From the NCBI RefSeq assembly GCF_004027225.2, contig NC_044288.2, forward strand, positions 24,438,744 through 24,502,743: 64,000 nt of DNA, in the 5' to 3' direction. The position numbers and the translations under genes are program-made. How positions within the stretch are numbered: the first letter of the stretch is position 1; every line of letters begins with the position of its first letter. This document shows positions 10,818 to 23,349 of this stretch, in pieces. The notes below the pieces were generated by a model. It ran no database searches and was not told the DNA's origin. It saw only the letters and a program-made list of their open reading frames with translations. This stretch comes from Strigops habroptila (lineage: Eukaryota; Chordata; Aves; Psittaciformes; Psittacidae).

Positions 10818-13800
10818 TGCGCTGAGACGCTTCACTGAACTCTGTGTCACTGCTTCCCAAACGAGTCCATCAGCGACGTCACGGTTTGCACTGACCACGT
10901 TTAAAACGCACAAATCGGCTTGAGCACGTAACAGAGCATTAAGCACTGGTGGATGTGCCCGAGGTCCTCTTAGAGCTGCTCAGAGAGCCTTGTGACTTAA
11001 ATGATAAGATTCAAGGCTGGATTCCTGTGAAGTGATCAAAATTACTCATTTCCTCTCTGCCTTGCTAGTTACTGCTGCTGGTGGTGGCGGCTTTGTTCTG
11101 TTGTGCGTGTAGCCCTGCAGTGTGAGGTTCTGGGATGGTCTTCTGTTGCTTGAACCAGAGTACTATGTTCTTGGATTCCTTAAATGGGTCTTATTTTTTG
11201 CCTGTAAGCGTTCAGATTTCAGAACTGGAGCCAGCTGACCAGGCCCTGCTACAGCTCCATCAGACCTTTAGACTATTGTGCATGCAAAAAGCATGAGTAT
11301 TTGGGAGCCATCCCATTTGCTGTAGATGTGCAGACCACATGGATAGCACAAGTGCTGTGAGTCCTATGTTCCTCAGACATGTCACATTTGCTACACAGTG
11401 TGTCCAAAGCATAACTGTCCAGGAAGTCTCTGACAAGAAATGTGGTGACGTTTTGCATACCACACCATGTCATTTATCTTTAAATTAACCTTTAAACACT
11501 CACTGTGCTTGCGTGTTTTGTGAAAAGGGTGTTGGAAGTTCAGCATTGTCTACAGAAGTGGTTTTTCTCTCACTTCTCCCCAAGCAGCTGTCCTGATCTA
11601 CTGGCTTTGCCCATCCTGCCTTCCTGCTGCTCCCAGGCCTCAGCTCACTTCTAGACTGTGAGTGGTGCCAAGGGTGCTACTGGAGGGTAGTGGTGGGGTC
11701 TGTGAGGGTACTGATGGTGGGAACAAGAGAGAAGGCAGCTGCAGGAATGCCTAGGTGACAGCCCTGCATGGCTAAATATACGCTGGACATCTGTCTAGTA
11801 AATGTTCTTCCATACTAGGAGAAAAAAGGCAAAACTACTTTTTTTTCCCTTACTTGAAAACAAATAGAGTAGATGAAAATATGTATTAAATAACTTCCAA
11901 AATGATGCAGAGATATCCTAAATATAGAAAACTACTCATTTTCTATGAGAAATGACTCTATTTCTTATTGCAGAAGCAGCAGGCAAGATGTAAATCCCTG
12001 CTGAGCAGACAGCACACCTTTGATAACCGTCTTGTTTGTAAGGAGTTTTACATATATGGAGATGTTGGTTGTTTTAAATACGTCAGGAAATATTACAGAT
12101 AAAATCTGTCCAGCTTTAGATTACTTCATAAAAATAACTGGTTTAAATGAGTATAAATACAAAAAAGAAACACTTGAGCGCCTCTGATTATTCCATAGAC
12201 TGTGGTGTTTTGTGTAACAGGCGCTGTGCTGACCTCTGCCAGAGCCACGCCAAGCCATGAATAGTGCCAGGAGCCAGAAGCCACAGTAGATGGCTAGTAG
12301 AAACAGCAGTCATGGCTCTGCTTCACTGTGGCATGGCTTTTGAGTATGGGACCATCTTCTCTTAAGCTATTTTAATGGAAATGTAGGGGGATGTGCCTTT
12401 TAGTAGTTATAATAATGAAATATATTTCAAGGATAAGCTTGGCTTCCAGCTCATCTTTTTTCTGCCATTCTGTCTGATTCAGAGGCTTTGGGGAGGTTTT
12501 TCAGCATATTTTAGAATTTGAAGTTCATCACAGCTGAACATTAGCAACTGTAAAAATAAAACTGCCATCAGGCTGTGACGGTTGTGGTACCTGTAATCTT
12601 GTTTTCTTGGTACCTGGTAGCTTCTGTACTTCCATCCTAAGGAGAGTGGTGTGTGCCTTTCCATATGGCCATCTCTGAAACTGGGAAGATGCTTCCTAGT
12701 AAACTTGAACAAGGCAAGAAGTCCTTCTTTGGAATGCTGTTGCCTGGCTGCCAAGGAAAGATAGGTTCCAACACAAGTATTTTCTCTGCTTGACTGAGCT
12801 AAGGATGTTCACCTCCAGTCTATGTGGAGGAGACCTCAGAGCTTTCAGCGTCCTTTGTCCTCCCAAGCACTGTGATTGCTGTGACTGGTCTGAACTAGCT
12901 GTCCCTTGTTCAAGAGCTGATCTCTCCTAGACTAGCACTGGTGGAGGGTGCTTGCCTCAGAATAGACAGCAGTGAGTGGCAGTGACATGCCTGGAGTTGT
13001 CTGCGCTCAAGCCCTCTCAAGAGGGTAAAAGAGAGGGGTATGGTTCAAGTTCCTACAGCTATTGCTGCTTTTTGGAGCGCTGCAAGGCTGGAGAGGGGAG
13101 TGCTGTGGCTTTGCCCCATACTGCATCTGTTAACACAGGAGGTTAAAGTGATCTTCCTCTGCCTCTTGCTCCAGGAAAGGAGAGTTTCCTCTGGGGATAC
13201 AGACAGAATTACACACACCTTCCCAAATGTCCCGTGTCTGTAGATTTGGAGAGGAGGGAGAATAGAATTTTCTAATCTTCTCTGAAGCAGTATGAAGCAG
13301 CCACAGTCCCTCTGTGCTTTTTCAAACCTCGTGTCATTTGTCATGAGCTTTCACACATTGGGTGCTGCTACATATCTCAACTTTGAGGTCTGGTTGTGTG
13401 AGTGGTGCAATCTTAAGGCTTGATCAAAATGGTTTCTATCTAAAACATGAAGTTTCTCATGTAGGTAATTCCCTGTGAAATGAGAAGATTGCTTTATTGC
13501 CTTTTCAGACCAGGAGAGGTGAAGGATAATTTGTGGTCCTGCATGTGCTCCTTGGCAAACTCTTGTTCTCAGGGAACTGCTCTAATGTCAAGCCTTTGCT
13601 TGTTAGGGAGAGCAGTTGAGAGGTAGCTGCTTTCCTGGCTGTACAGAGGACACCTCACTGGTGTGGGAAAAATCACTGGAATGTCTCCAGTAATGACAGA
13701 TTCCAGTAATCAAACCAGGAAGCAAATGTTGCCACGAGTGAACAGGCATTTAAGATGTACTGCTTCTCACCAGTGTGCCATATCTGTATCTTACAGTGAG

Positions 13801-14480
13801 CACCTCACAGTGGTTCTTCTCCTCCAAGCCCTTCACTTAAACTGCTCAATCTGTATGCTCAGAGAAAAAAGCTGAGAACGCATTTGGAGCACAACCTGGG
13901 AACTTGAGTTCTGCTGTTACTTAGGCTTGTCAAATCACTGGAGGGGTTCTGAGCGTTTCATGGTCATGCTGGCCATGATCCTTGTTGAACTGTGAAAAGG
14001 AAACCTTTTCCCAACTGCAGGAACAGCGCCTAGACTCTATAGTTACGGAACAAGAGTTTGTGACACAGATGAACAGGTTACCTGTGTTCCCATGTCTGTA
14101 ATACATAAAAGTGCCTTTGGAACTGCTTGTAAGTGTGCAAAATAAGGCACTAGGTATATAGAAACACAGGTTTTCATGAGGTGCCTATACCAGCTTTATT
14201 CTGGGTCAGGAGCTCCCTGAATGCTGCAAAAACCTTCCTGTCCATGGGCTTACCTTAGAGCCTAAACACTTACCGTGAAAAAAAAACCCCAAAGCCTTTT
14301 TGTGTGTGTCTCAGGCTTCGCACCTTTCCAACCGATCTGTAAATGCTATCACATTTCCAGGGTGTGCTGCATATTTTTTGTGCTTTTTAGTACACAGAGG
14401 TAGAATGTTCTGAGCCTCCAACTCCATGCACTGAGAACGGAATTACCACGTGAAGGCAGCATCCTTGGGATTATTTCCAG
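10818..14480. other. Spacer between the two CpG islands, no gene seen
   Basis: Ordinary CpG-poor DNA with no frame that resembles a known protein. No full transposon copy was recognised. If the upstream island drives SLIT3, this interval would be part of a 5' UTR intron, but no splice pairing can be proven from sequence alone. Confidence 0.6.
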
Positions 14481-14908
14481 AAACAGTTCCCGAAGTTCAA
14501 CCTGGCGCTGAACTTCCGCGCTCGCAGCCCAGGCACTCCGCCGGTGCGCCCGGGGAGGTGCTGGGGCTCGGAGCGCACCGGGGGAGGGCTCGGTGGCTCG
14601 GTCTCTGCCTGGCCGGGGCTCGGGCCGGGCGGTGCAGGCCGGTCCCGGCGCCGCCGCCAGAGGGTACTCGGGGAGTGGGAACGCGGGAACAAAAGGCAGA
14701 GGTAAATTCCCCGGGAGGGGAAACCCGAGCCCGCGTCCCGCCGGGCGCCGCGCCGCGCCGCAGCCCGCACGCTGCCTCCCGCTGCCCGGGGCGCGGCGCG
14801 GCGTGCCTACCGCACCCCGGGAGGCGCGGGGCAGGGGCGCAGAGTCCGCGGCTCCTGCAGCGGCCCCGGCTCCCCCCTCTCCGCAGCTCCAAAAGTTGGG
14901 CAGTTTGG

Positions 14909-14916
14909 TGACGTCA
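14909..14916. promoter_or_regulatory. Consensus CRE (TGACGTCA)
   Basis: The full palindromic 8-bp cAMP-response element is present, 13 bp before a CCAAT box and about 40 bp before a GC-box cluster. That spacing is typical of functional CREB/ATF sites in CpG-island promoters. It suggests, but does not show, cAMP-responsive control of SLIT3. Confidence 0.75.
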
Positions 14917-14928
14917 GGGCCGCGGCAG

Positions 14929-14936
14929 CCAATGGG
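14929..14936 (+). promoter_or_regulatory. CCAAT box (CCAATGGG)
   Basis: The string AGCCAATGGGCG fits the NF-Y type CCAAT consensus and lies between the CRE and the GC boxes, an expected position some tens of bases upstream of the start of transcription. Confidence 0.7.
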
Positions 14937-14954
14937 CGCGGCGGGAGGTGTTTT

Positions 14955-14968
14955 GGGCGGGGGGGCGG
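14955..14968 (+). promoter_or_regulatory. Tandem GC boxes (Sp1/KLF type)
   Basis: GGGCGG at 14955-14960 is followed directly by a G-run and another GGGCGG at 14963-14968. Adjacent Sp1-type sites without a TATA box fit a CpG-island core promoter. Confidence 0.7.
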
Positions 14969-15483
14969 CGGCGCGGCGGGCGCTCGCCCGCTGCCATGCA
15001 CAGCGCTGGGGCGCGGGCGGCCGGCGGCCAGCGCAGCAGCGGGTGGGAGCGCCGCCGCCTCCGCCCCTCCGCCTCCCCGCGCCGCCCCCCGGCCCCGCCG
15101 GCCGCCAGCGCGGGGGTGCGGGCCCGCGGCGGCAGCAGCAGCGGCAGTGAGCGGCGGGAGGCAGTGCCCCGGCAGCCGGCGGAGGGCGGCCGGTCACCCC
15201 CGCCGCGGGTCACCTGCCCGGCCCAGGTGGGGCGATGCGGAGCGGAGGAGGCTGCTTTGGAGATTGCTGCCGCTTCTGAGGGATGTTTTGTGTGTGTTTA
15301 CCTCCGCTCCCGGTTTCTCTTTCATCTGAGGACGCATCTGGCTCCAGCTCTGTTAAACTATCTGCCTCCTGGTACCGTTCGTAGATAACAGAAAGAAACC
15401 TGAGCCCGAGAGGCAATTCCCCACCTTCTTCCACCTAACGTAACCTTTTCAGGCGCCTTTGAAGGTTTGCTGGTGCTCCGGCG

Positions 15484-15519
15484 ATGATGGCAGTGGTGGG
15501 TTCCCTTGGGCTGTACTAA
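15484..15519 (+). other. Short upstream ORF (11 codons) in the leader or 5' UTR intron
   Basis: Two adjacent ATGs (15484 and 15487) open an 11-codon frame that closes with TAA at 15517-15519, 101 bp before the SLIT3 start. If the leader is unspliced, this uORF would be carried in the mRNA and could lower translation. If the acceptor-like site ending at 15552 is used, it is removed. Which case holds cannot be decided here. Confidence 0.5.
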
Positions 15520-15527
15520 GAGCCTCT

Positions 15528-15552
15528 TGTTTTCTTTTCCCTTTCTTCTTAG
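15528..15552 (+). promoter_or_regulatory. Candidate 5' UTR splice acceptor
   Basis: A long pyrimidine tract (about 15528-15550) ends in TTAG at 15552, 68 bp before the SLIT3 ATG. The CpG island upstream holds plausible donors, for example CCCAG followed by GTGGGG at 15227. Splicing from the island to here would remove the upstream ATGs near 15282 and 15484-15489. This is an inference from splice-site shape alone. Confidence 0.45.
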
Positions 15553-15620
15553 AGGCATTTCATCTTTAAGGGCCCGCTGCTTGCGTACACTTTTATACCC
15601 ACCGAAGCGATCAAGAAACC

Positions 15621-15805
15621 ATGTTGCGTGGTGGAAGAAGTGCGTTTCTGTGCCTTGGAATGATACTGAGCTTTTGGAGCTCTGCAAGTTGGATGCCTGT
15701 CGGAGGATGCCCACATAAATGTACGTGTATTGCTTCCAACGTGGATTGTCACGGACTGGGACTCAAAACTGTACCGAGGGATATTCCCAGGAATGCAGAG
15801 AGACT
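15621..15805 (+). CDS. SLIT3: SLIT3 first coding exon: signal peptide and LRRNT (partial gene)
   Basis: This exon encodes the N-terminus of Slit3, a secreted guidance ligand of Robo receptors. Residues about 1-29 form a signal peptide with a basic start (R3, R6) and a hydrophobic core around residues 8-18. Then comes an LRRNT cap with C30, C34, C36 and C43 in the C-x3-C-x-C-x6-C pattern. The pieces VDCHGLGL and IPRNAERL match vertebrate SLIT3 better than SLIT2, which as remembered reads RNTERL. The ATG has A at -3 and an in-frame TAA 54 bp upstream (15567-15569), which supports this start. The exon ends at 15805 in CT before GTAAGT (phase 2). The signal peptide differs strongly from the GC-rich mammalian one, as such peptides often do. 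An alternative start in another first exon is possible. Confidence 0.93.
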
Positions 15806-17680
15806 GTAAGTAGAAACGGTTTCAGGGCTCGCAAGTACTTGTAGAAGCATCTGGGATGAGTTTCTCAACACCTGCCTATCGGTGCAGCATACTTACTAAC
15901 AGCAGTTTCAGTAATCAAACATGGATTAATGTTTTTGGGAGGGAAGGGGAGGAGCTTTCCCGAAGTTGCAGCTATCCTGCTGCTGTTCTGGCTTTTAAAA
16001 AAAAAATCAGCTGCTTTGAGAGTTTCACCTTTTTTGGGGGGTTCACTTACCATCTGGTTGCTTCTGCAGTCACTTGCTTTAATGGAGTTTAGGCGTCTAC
16101 CTGTGGTGCTCCCAGCAGTAATCATTGTCAATGCGAGCACCAATTTACTAGGTGACTAGAAACCTGGATGCTTTCACCTGGTGGCTGGTAGCAGTTTATC
16201 CTTGCTTTCTGAGCACGGTGACTTCATCACCATGGAAAAATCGACTCCTGCCATAAACTAATTCAAATGGATACGAAGTACCATTAAAGCAGCCTCTAAT
16301 TTCTGTCTTAAACTGCAGTGGGGAAGCTGGTTATTTAATTTCTAATCTGCTTCAGGGTTTATGATAGTAGAGTAACGTTGCGGGGCACTTCCAGACTCCC
16401 CACAGGAGAATGTAATGAATGTGTTCATAGAAATCTTCTGTCGTAACTTTTCACGAGTTTTTTTTAGTTGACTCTTTTTCCTTGCTTAATAAGTTTGTAA
16501 GGAGAAAGCTAAAAGCAAACTTCAGTTCTCTGATGCAGTTTTGGCACTCGCTTGGTGCTGAGGACGGCATCTCTGACGTTGCTTAATGCATAGCATATGG
16601 CATGTTTCAGAGAGTGCCCGGTGTTAGATACAAAGATGTCCAGAATGGAATGTTAAACAGAGCTTCAGAGGCTCTGCGCTGGGCTCCGGTGTCACTTGTG
16701 CCTGATGTGGGTTAGCTGATAACTGAACATGTTTTTGAACTTGTTTACAAGTGCTGTAGGTTGTATGGCCTGACTTCCAAATTCATTTCCTTCTGGATCA
16801 TAGAGCTAGGGAAACATTGAACTCTCAAGCAAATTTTCCTGCAAGAAAGGAAGCTAGATGAAGTTACTAAGCAAACAAAGTTTTTGTGCATAGTCCTCTT
16901 AATGACTAAATTGTGTCCCAGAATGGAATTTTATAGCATCCTTGTCTGCTGCTAAATTCATTTTACAGTGCTGAGAGCTCTTAAATGATAGCACCATGCA
17001 GATTTCTTACTATGCTGTTTTACCATCTTTCATGTTTTGTGGCTGTATCAGCCTTCCTTTTCACCCCAGCTGGGTGAACAATAGTTTTCAGATGTCAGTG
17101 TTACAGAAAGCTTAACTTCTGTGTGTTCTCTCCAACTGATGGGTAGCAAAAACCCCAACCCCAAAACAACAAAGCCCACAACAAACCGGTACCCAAGTAG
17201 CGTACCACTGTGTGTATGGGTGATAACACAGATGTTTTGTATGCTTCATTGGTGAGGTGTCTTTGGGTGGTTTTAACAGTCAAAGCCTAGCATCAAATAT
17301 TTAAATTCACAAATGCAAGGTTAGGTGGCCACCCGAGAAGAATTTCAGAATGCTAATTTATTGCCTAAGCTTTAGGGGGACCGAATTGTGTTACTGGGTT
17401 TTCGCTTCTGAGAATGCTTAAGAGAGATATTAACTTTCCTTGTCTGCTCTAAGAAGCTAAACCAGAAAAGGAATTTTCTTGGCCTTGGTATGTTAAGTGT
17501 TAAAAAGAATGAAAGAGTGTAATTGCTATGCTCTTGGTCCTGATGATTTTTGGTGGTGTTTACGGATTTAAATTGTAGATGAATGGCTGCATGAAGAACA
17601 ATAGCAGCTGTTTCACAATATTCAGTTTGAATATTTAACCTCAGAGATAAGCTACTGATGAATATGAAATGTAGCTGTGG

Positions 17681-17731
17681 TTTTTTTGTTTTGTTTTGGT
17701 GTTTCGTTTGTTTTTTGGGTTTTTTTTTTAG
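17681..17731. repeat. T/G-rich low-complexity tract
   Basis: T-runs are interrupted by single or double G. On the other strand this reads as an A/C-rich tract. It may be the decayed tail of a retroposon, but no body is recognisable next to it. Confidence 0.8.
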
Positions 17732-20700
17732 ATAGGGTATTATTGGAGCATTCAGTGGCTGAAACCCTGTGGAAATAGCACACGGCAGATCATGTAGTAA
17801 CACATTATTCCATGTTTTAAAATACTGACTTCATTTTCTGTTAATCCATCATGAGCCTTTCACTGGTTTTATAGCATTCACTGTCGTCTTCATTACTACT
17901 GTGTTTAAAGCTTGTATCAATTCTTTCAAATCCAGACTTGTACTAATTGCACTAACTGGAGTTTTACGATGTAAGCAGTGAGAGAAAGGGAAGACTTTAT
18001 ATTCTTTCAAGCCTAAATTCTGCTTGTAGATCACCAGCCAGCCACTGGGTATATCAGAGTATCCCACTTTCCTCTGTGGTCCACAGCAACCTGTAACTCT
18101 TTGTGATATAATGCTGGGTTGATGTGTAGTCTTTAACTAGTTTAACTTGTAAATAATCCCAAACTGATTATATCTGAAGTGACAAAGATATTTTTAATCT
18201 GGGGGAAATACTTAGATGTTAGGAAAATAATTTTAACAAGTTTCTTGATGGCCACACACCAAGTTACTTTTTAGACTCTTGTGCTATGAAAAGCTCTTCA
18301 CTTCTTTCTGCATCCTCTTGAGCTGAGAATTGCACATACATGCTCAAGTCGGAAAGTTTTCTTTAATAAGAGATCTAATGACACCACTTAAGGTATTTTG
18401 CCGCTAAGCTTTTAGAGTTATGTTTGTACAGATGTTACAGGTTGTTTGGGCTAGCGGAGCCAAGGTAAATAGTATTTAAATTTGTGTTAATATGAAACCC
18501 CAGGAAAAATGAAAAGACAACAAGGAAAAAAATGGGAAGTGTCTTGGGGGAGAAGGGGAAATATGTCTTATTGTGAAGTGCTATTAAATGAACTTGTGAT
18601 GATCTCCTGATACCCCAAGAAATGGGCATCACCAGAGCTTTGGTTACTGATTCTTCATGAGAAATGTGATGTATGCTCTCGTTTCTCACTCCCTGAATGC
18701 TTTGGAGGAGTAGTTTTTGTAAAGAGTTGTTGTACCTGTGATGTCTGTCTTGAGGGGAATCCGCAAATTAAACAGTGATCACAAAGTTGTAAAACTATCC
18801 TAAACTTTTTTTACATAGCTTCATTTTTAATAGCAGCTTTACAAATATAGCAAGTAGTATTAGGTTTGTGTTGCAGTTTACCTTGTTATTACATTCTGTG
18901 ATAGTCCTTTAATTGTGTGGTGTAGATTGAAGCTTTGCTCAGTTCGGTTTTGTGCAGAGCTAAAAAGAGGTGAACGCTCTATACTGGTGCACAAAGAAAT
19001 TGTTCAGTTTGGAGAAAATAAGTGGTGAAACAAATATTTGTCACTTCCAAGAGTCGCTTCCAATTATCTTTGCTCTAGAGAGGGAACTCTCAGAATAGCC
19101 AACATGTCACACAGGGAGAGATGCAGAAGGAACTAGGTCTGAGATTTTCCCCTGCGTTGCAAGATGTGATGCTCCGCAGAGGACCTTGCACATGAGCAGG
19201 GTGGTACAGCTGACCTTGTGGCTGGTTGTCAGTATTTACTGATCCATTCCGCATTTGCTAAGTAACTTTATATCCTACCCAAAAGAGAAGTTTATAGACC
19301 TTTTGTGTTGTGGAGAACACTAATAATTGTTAACTTCTGGGGGTGGGTGCAGCAATTCTTTTATTTAAGCTGATTTAAACTGATCTTTTGTGCTAATAAA
19401 GAAAGCAGAAGTTAGGGCTTAGAAATTAAGAATGTGTAAATACATCCATAAAGATCTTGAATCTTGTGCCTTACTGACAAGTTCCTTAGAGAGTTGCTTT
19501 ATCAAACTCCTTTAACCAGAGTTTGCTTAGCAGTGCTTCCATTCTTACATGTGATTATTTTTGTCATTTTCTTCAGTAGAAATGTTTTCTATATCTGTAA
19601 AATATTATACATGTGACTTTTTATAATGCTTAATAATGCTGGTAGTCAAGTTTAGTTTGAGATGGTGTGTAAATGCAGTGAGCAGATCAAAGCCATCTGC
19701 TTGACAGTTGTGTTCTTCAGCTCTGAAAGGAACAAGTGACATGGAGAAACTGCTCAGTCTTCTAGGTCAGTATCTGCATTCTCTTTGAACATGAGGCACG
19801 AGCCTTCCATTCATGTCTAGTTATTTCCCTGTCTGTTAACAGCACATTATGTATGTGTAGAAGTTTTTTTGGAGGATTTAGCCGTGTTTGAGTTGTTGAT
19901 GAATTAATACTTGGTGGCTTAGAGTCTTATTTATTTCATTGGTCTCCTGTGTTAATCATTGCTTTGTTTTGTCTTTTACTTTGAAGGATTCTTTACCTTA
20001 CTCAGTTGATAAAGCTTGCAAGACTAATCTGTTCTGTGCTTTGTCTGACTGGCTAAATTGAGTGTGTCTACATTTAGGTGCAATTTAGAAGCTTAGTCAT
20101 CTGCTTACTCTGGAGTTTTCATGTGGTCTGGGGTTTCTGTTATACAAATATATTATTATGGCATTTTTGGCCTAGGTGCATGTAGCTGCTGAAGTTGCAC
20201 TGGCTTGTAATAAGTCTTCAACTTCCTCAATTTTGTTTCCAAATTAAATCTAAGCTCCTGTCTTGAATGCTTCCATGTTACTGCTGAACACAGAGTTAAA
20301 CACCTGCAGGTATAATTACCCTGGCTCTTATACTGGCATTCTGTTTCTCTAGAGTTGTTCTCACTAGGGATCACCACTCATCTGTCTGTAGCAATAGTCT
20401 CCAAAACCTTGCATGGAGCATTTCCAAATCTTTAGTTTCCTAAGTCATGTGTCAGTAAGTAGACATACATGGCTCTGGCCTTGAAGAGCTTGCTCTCAGA
20501 GCACTGATCCTGGGAAAACTTGACTGAGTTGCTTAATTTAATTTGGATACTTCCCTTTACTAACTTAATGCTGACTACTTGTGCTTGAGTGGACAGTGAC
20601 ATGCACTTGTCTAGGATCAGAGTCTTGCACTATTAAATTTGTTACCTCATTTTGAAGTGATGGAAACAGGAAGGAGGATGAAATTAGTTATTGTAATTTG

Positions 20701-23324
20701 GTAGCTACAGAAGCAAATAGTGGCCATTGCCATGTTGTATTTGTTTGCACAACTTTGGATTAGATTCTGAGATCAAAGACACCAGACTACTTACTGCAGA
20801 GTTTTGTAATGAGTTGCTCTGAGTCTGTTTGCTTTGTTCATTTCTTACTTCTGTAGCTGAGTGTTAATTCATGCAGAAGAATTCGGTGAGAGAAAAGTTG
20901 CCCCTCTGAAGAACAGCTACATTCTTTTAGGAAGTCCTAAAATCTAGGTGACAAGTATTGCTTTTCCCCCCTGGAATCTGTTTGTGTATGAGTTCGGTGA
21001 AGTGTGTACTAAGGTCAGTATAGCTTACCTGTACAGATGGATTGTGAGGCCAAAAATAAGACAGTACTAATACTTCTTTAGTCATACAGAAATCTGTATA
21101 AAACTCCTTGTGTTGTACACTGTCACTTGTAAGTCGATTGCTATGAAGTTATTTGATCATCATATTGAATACTATAAGTCATCTTTTGGAATGTCAGTGC
21201 CAAGTGTTTTTTTTTTCTTTCAGTTCAAGCATTTCTAGTTATGTTTAAAACAAAAATAGCCTGTCCCGCATGGACACTAACGTCTGATATGCTTTGTTGC
21301 CCACATTTCAGTAGTATCTAAGCTATTCCTCAGCTTCCACAGAGCATTAAAAAAATGGTTTTCCCTCAGAAAGCTCGCAAGATGCTTGGGGAGTTCTAAG
21401 GGTGATAGTGAGAAAGATCTTGGCTCTAATAAGGACATTCAGTGAGAAAGTTTCAGCCATTGTATGTTAAGAATTGAGATTGTTTACTGGAGAGACTGTT
21501 CAGAAGACTTAAACCAGGACATGTTCCCTCCCAGGCACCAACAGCTTGAATGACTTGAAGCTTCATTTTTCTACAACTCTTAATATAGTTCTCGTGGCAC
21601 CCACAGTGCTTGATTTCCCTGGGCTACCTCTTGCTGCAGCTGGTTGTCTTAAATGAATTAGCTGTTTGTCTGGTGGTCTAGTGGGGTCTGGTTTTGATCT
21701 TGAGAATTATTAATAAAGAATAATTAATATTATAAAGAATGATTAAATCTTAAAAAGAGTTGATTATTCCTGAACCAAGATAGAGAATAGAAGCCATTGA
21801 TTACTATTGTAGTTGTGTTGGCTAACACTTGATGCACTAGAATTAACTGAAAACCATTTTGCTTCGAGTTCCAAGTTGGAATGTGTCATGATCCTTTCCT
21901 AGCCACAACTGTGGTGCTCCTTGTTTTCCACGTATTACACCTGCTAAAGATGGTGTGGTGTTAAGACAAACTTCGTGAAGGCTGAACTTCACTGGAGCTC
22001 TCTTCCACCTTTGGCTGAGGACTGCAGTTGACCACTCAAGAAATTTTTCAGGCAACTGAAATAATTTTTAATATATCTAATTCAGAAGTAAATCATCTCC
22101 TTTCCCAGAAATTCCTGATTTTCTTTATCTTTTTATTTTTTCCATCTTTCTCTTTCTCTAAATTTGAACCTACTAAATGTAGCTAAATCTTGTTACTGGA
22201 GTAACATAAGCAGCTCCGTCCAATTGGGAATGAAATTGTGAACTTGCAAGTTCTGGAGCCTCTTTTGTCTTCAGAAGTGCCTCCAGCTTTATGAAGCACT
22301 ACACTGTAGTGAACTCCTTGTGATTAAAGGGATGAATCTTCCTTTCTAAGTTAACATGAAATGCTCAAATGCCTTATATAAAGTGCAGGTCTGCTGCTGG
22401 ACTTTGGCCTTGATGTAAGCTTCACTGTGTCTTGTAATACTACAACTACTGAATTATCTCAAATGTTGTGTTAACCTCAGGAAGAGGTTATGTTCTCCAT
22501 AAGTAACCTAGTACCTCTTAGTTCTTTCACCTGTTAGCTCTTGCAACTACAGACAGATACTGGCTGCATCAGGTAAAGGATTTCTGTGTCTCAGGATTGA
22601 AACCCCTTTCAACACTGGCTGATCTTCTGTGGCTGGGGAGAATGTGTGACTGTGAGCAAGTATCCTTTTCCAGTGCTAGCAGATCATGGAGCTGGTTTAA
22701 GTAGAGCCAACTTTCTGGTGGAGGCTTGATGATGGCACCTGTGGGAATCAGTGTGCATGGCCTCTGTCCTGCAGTTCCGCAGGTCCCTAAAGTGGCTTCT
22801 CTTTTCCTGTTTGGCTTATTTTTTGCTCTTGCCAGATCAAAGTAGTGTTGATTGTCCACTTCAAGTTGAGACAAAGTAAGTTTCTAACTTCAGGGAAGGA
22901 AGGAGTGAAGATAACTTTGGGGAGAAAAGCTGAAGTGAACTTCAAGTGGCAAAGCGTTCTGAAGACAAATAATGGCAATGTCATGGAGAATGAGTAGAAG
23001 TGATGTGTGGCAAAGGTCTCTCTTCAGAGATCTGTAACGTTCTATTTTCAAATCTGTTTTTAAGTTGTCCAGCCAAACATATTATTTAGGATCTTGAATG
23101 GCTCTCACCAGTAGCAGAAACTACTTCTTCCTCTGTGAGAAATGGCCTTGTAAGCAACTGACAGTCTTTTCTAATGGTACTAGATACATGAAAGATCTCT
23201 CTGTCTATTTATATACAGGGAACAGGTCTGCGGTCTTGTACTTGGAATAAGTATTGATGAGTTGAGGGTCACATCTGTGGAAAAGAGTATTTGATTCTTT
23301 CCTCTCTGCTGGTTATTTTCAGTT

Positions 23325-23349
23325 CCCCCTCCCCCCCACCCCCCCCCCC
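23325..23349. repeat. Homopyrimidine C tract (C5-T-C7-A-C11)
   Basis: Twenty-three of 25 bases are C. The opposite strand therefore has three G-runs of 5, 7 and 11 and could fold as a G-quadruplex on the template strand of SLIT3. It is probably length-variable between individuals and prone to sequencing error. Confidence 0.85.

Larger units (their letters stand above)
14490..15270 (+). promoter_or_regulatory. SLIT3: SLIT3 promoter CpG island
   Basis: About 780 bp of very GC-rich, CpG-dense DNA lies immediately upstream of the first coding exon. No TATA box is seen. It contains a consensus CRE, a CCAAT box and clustered GC boxes within 60 bp of each other (14909-14968), the layout of a dispersed-start, housekeeping-like or developmental CpG-island promoter. 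Transcription probably starts somewhere after 14968, but the exact site cannot be read from sequence. Long open frames on both strands inside the island are GC artefacts. Promoter activity is inferred from position and motifs. Confidence 0.88.

Noticed and set aside
10436..10946. Open frames of 100-156 codons on both strands at the upstream CpG island
   Set aside because: Same GC-composition artefact. Frames on opposite strands overlap and none has a conserved domain or splice context.
14349..15388. Several long overlapping open frames on both strands (up to 282 codons)
   Set aside because: They coincide with the CpG island, where stop codons are rare. The peptides are arginine-, alanine- and proline-rich in every frame and none resembles a known protein.
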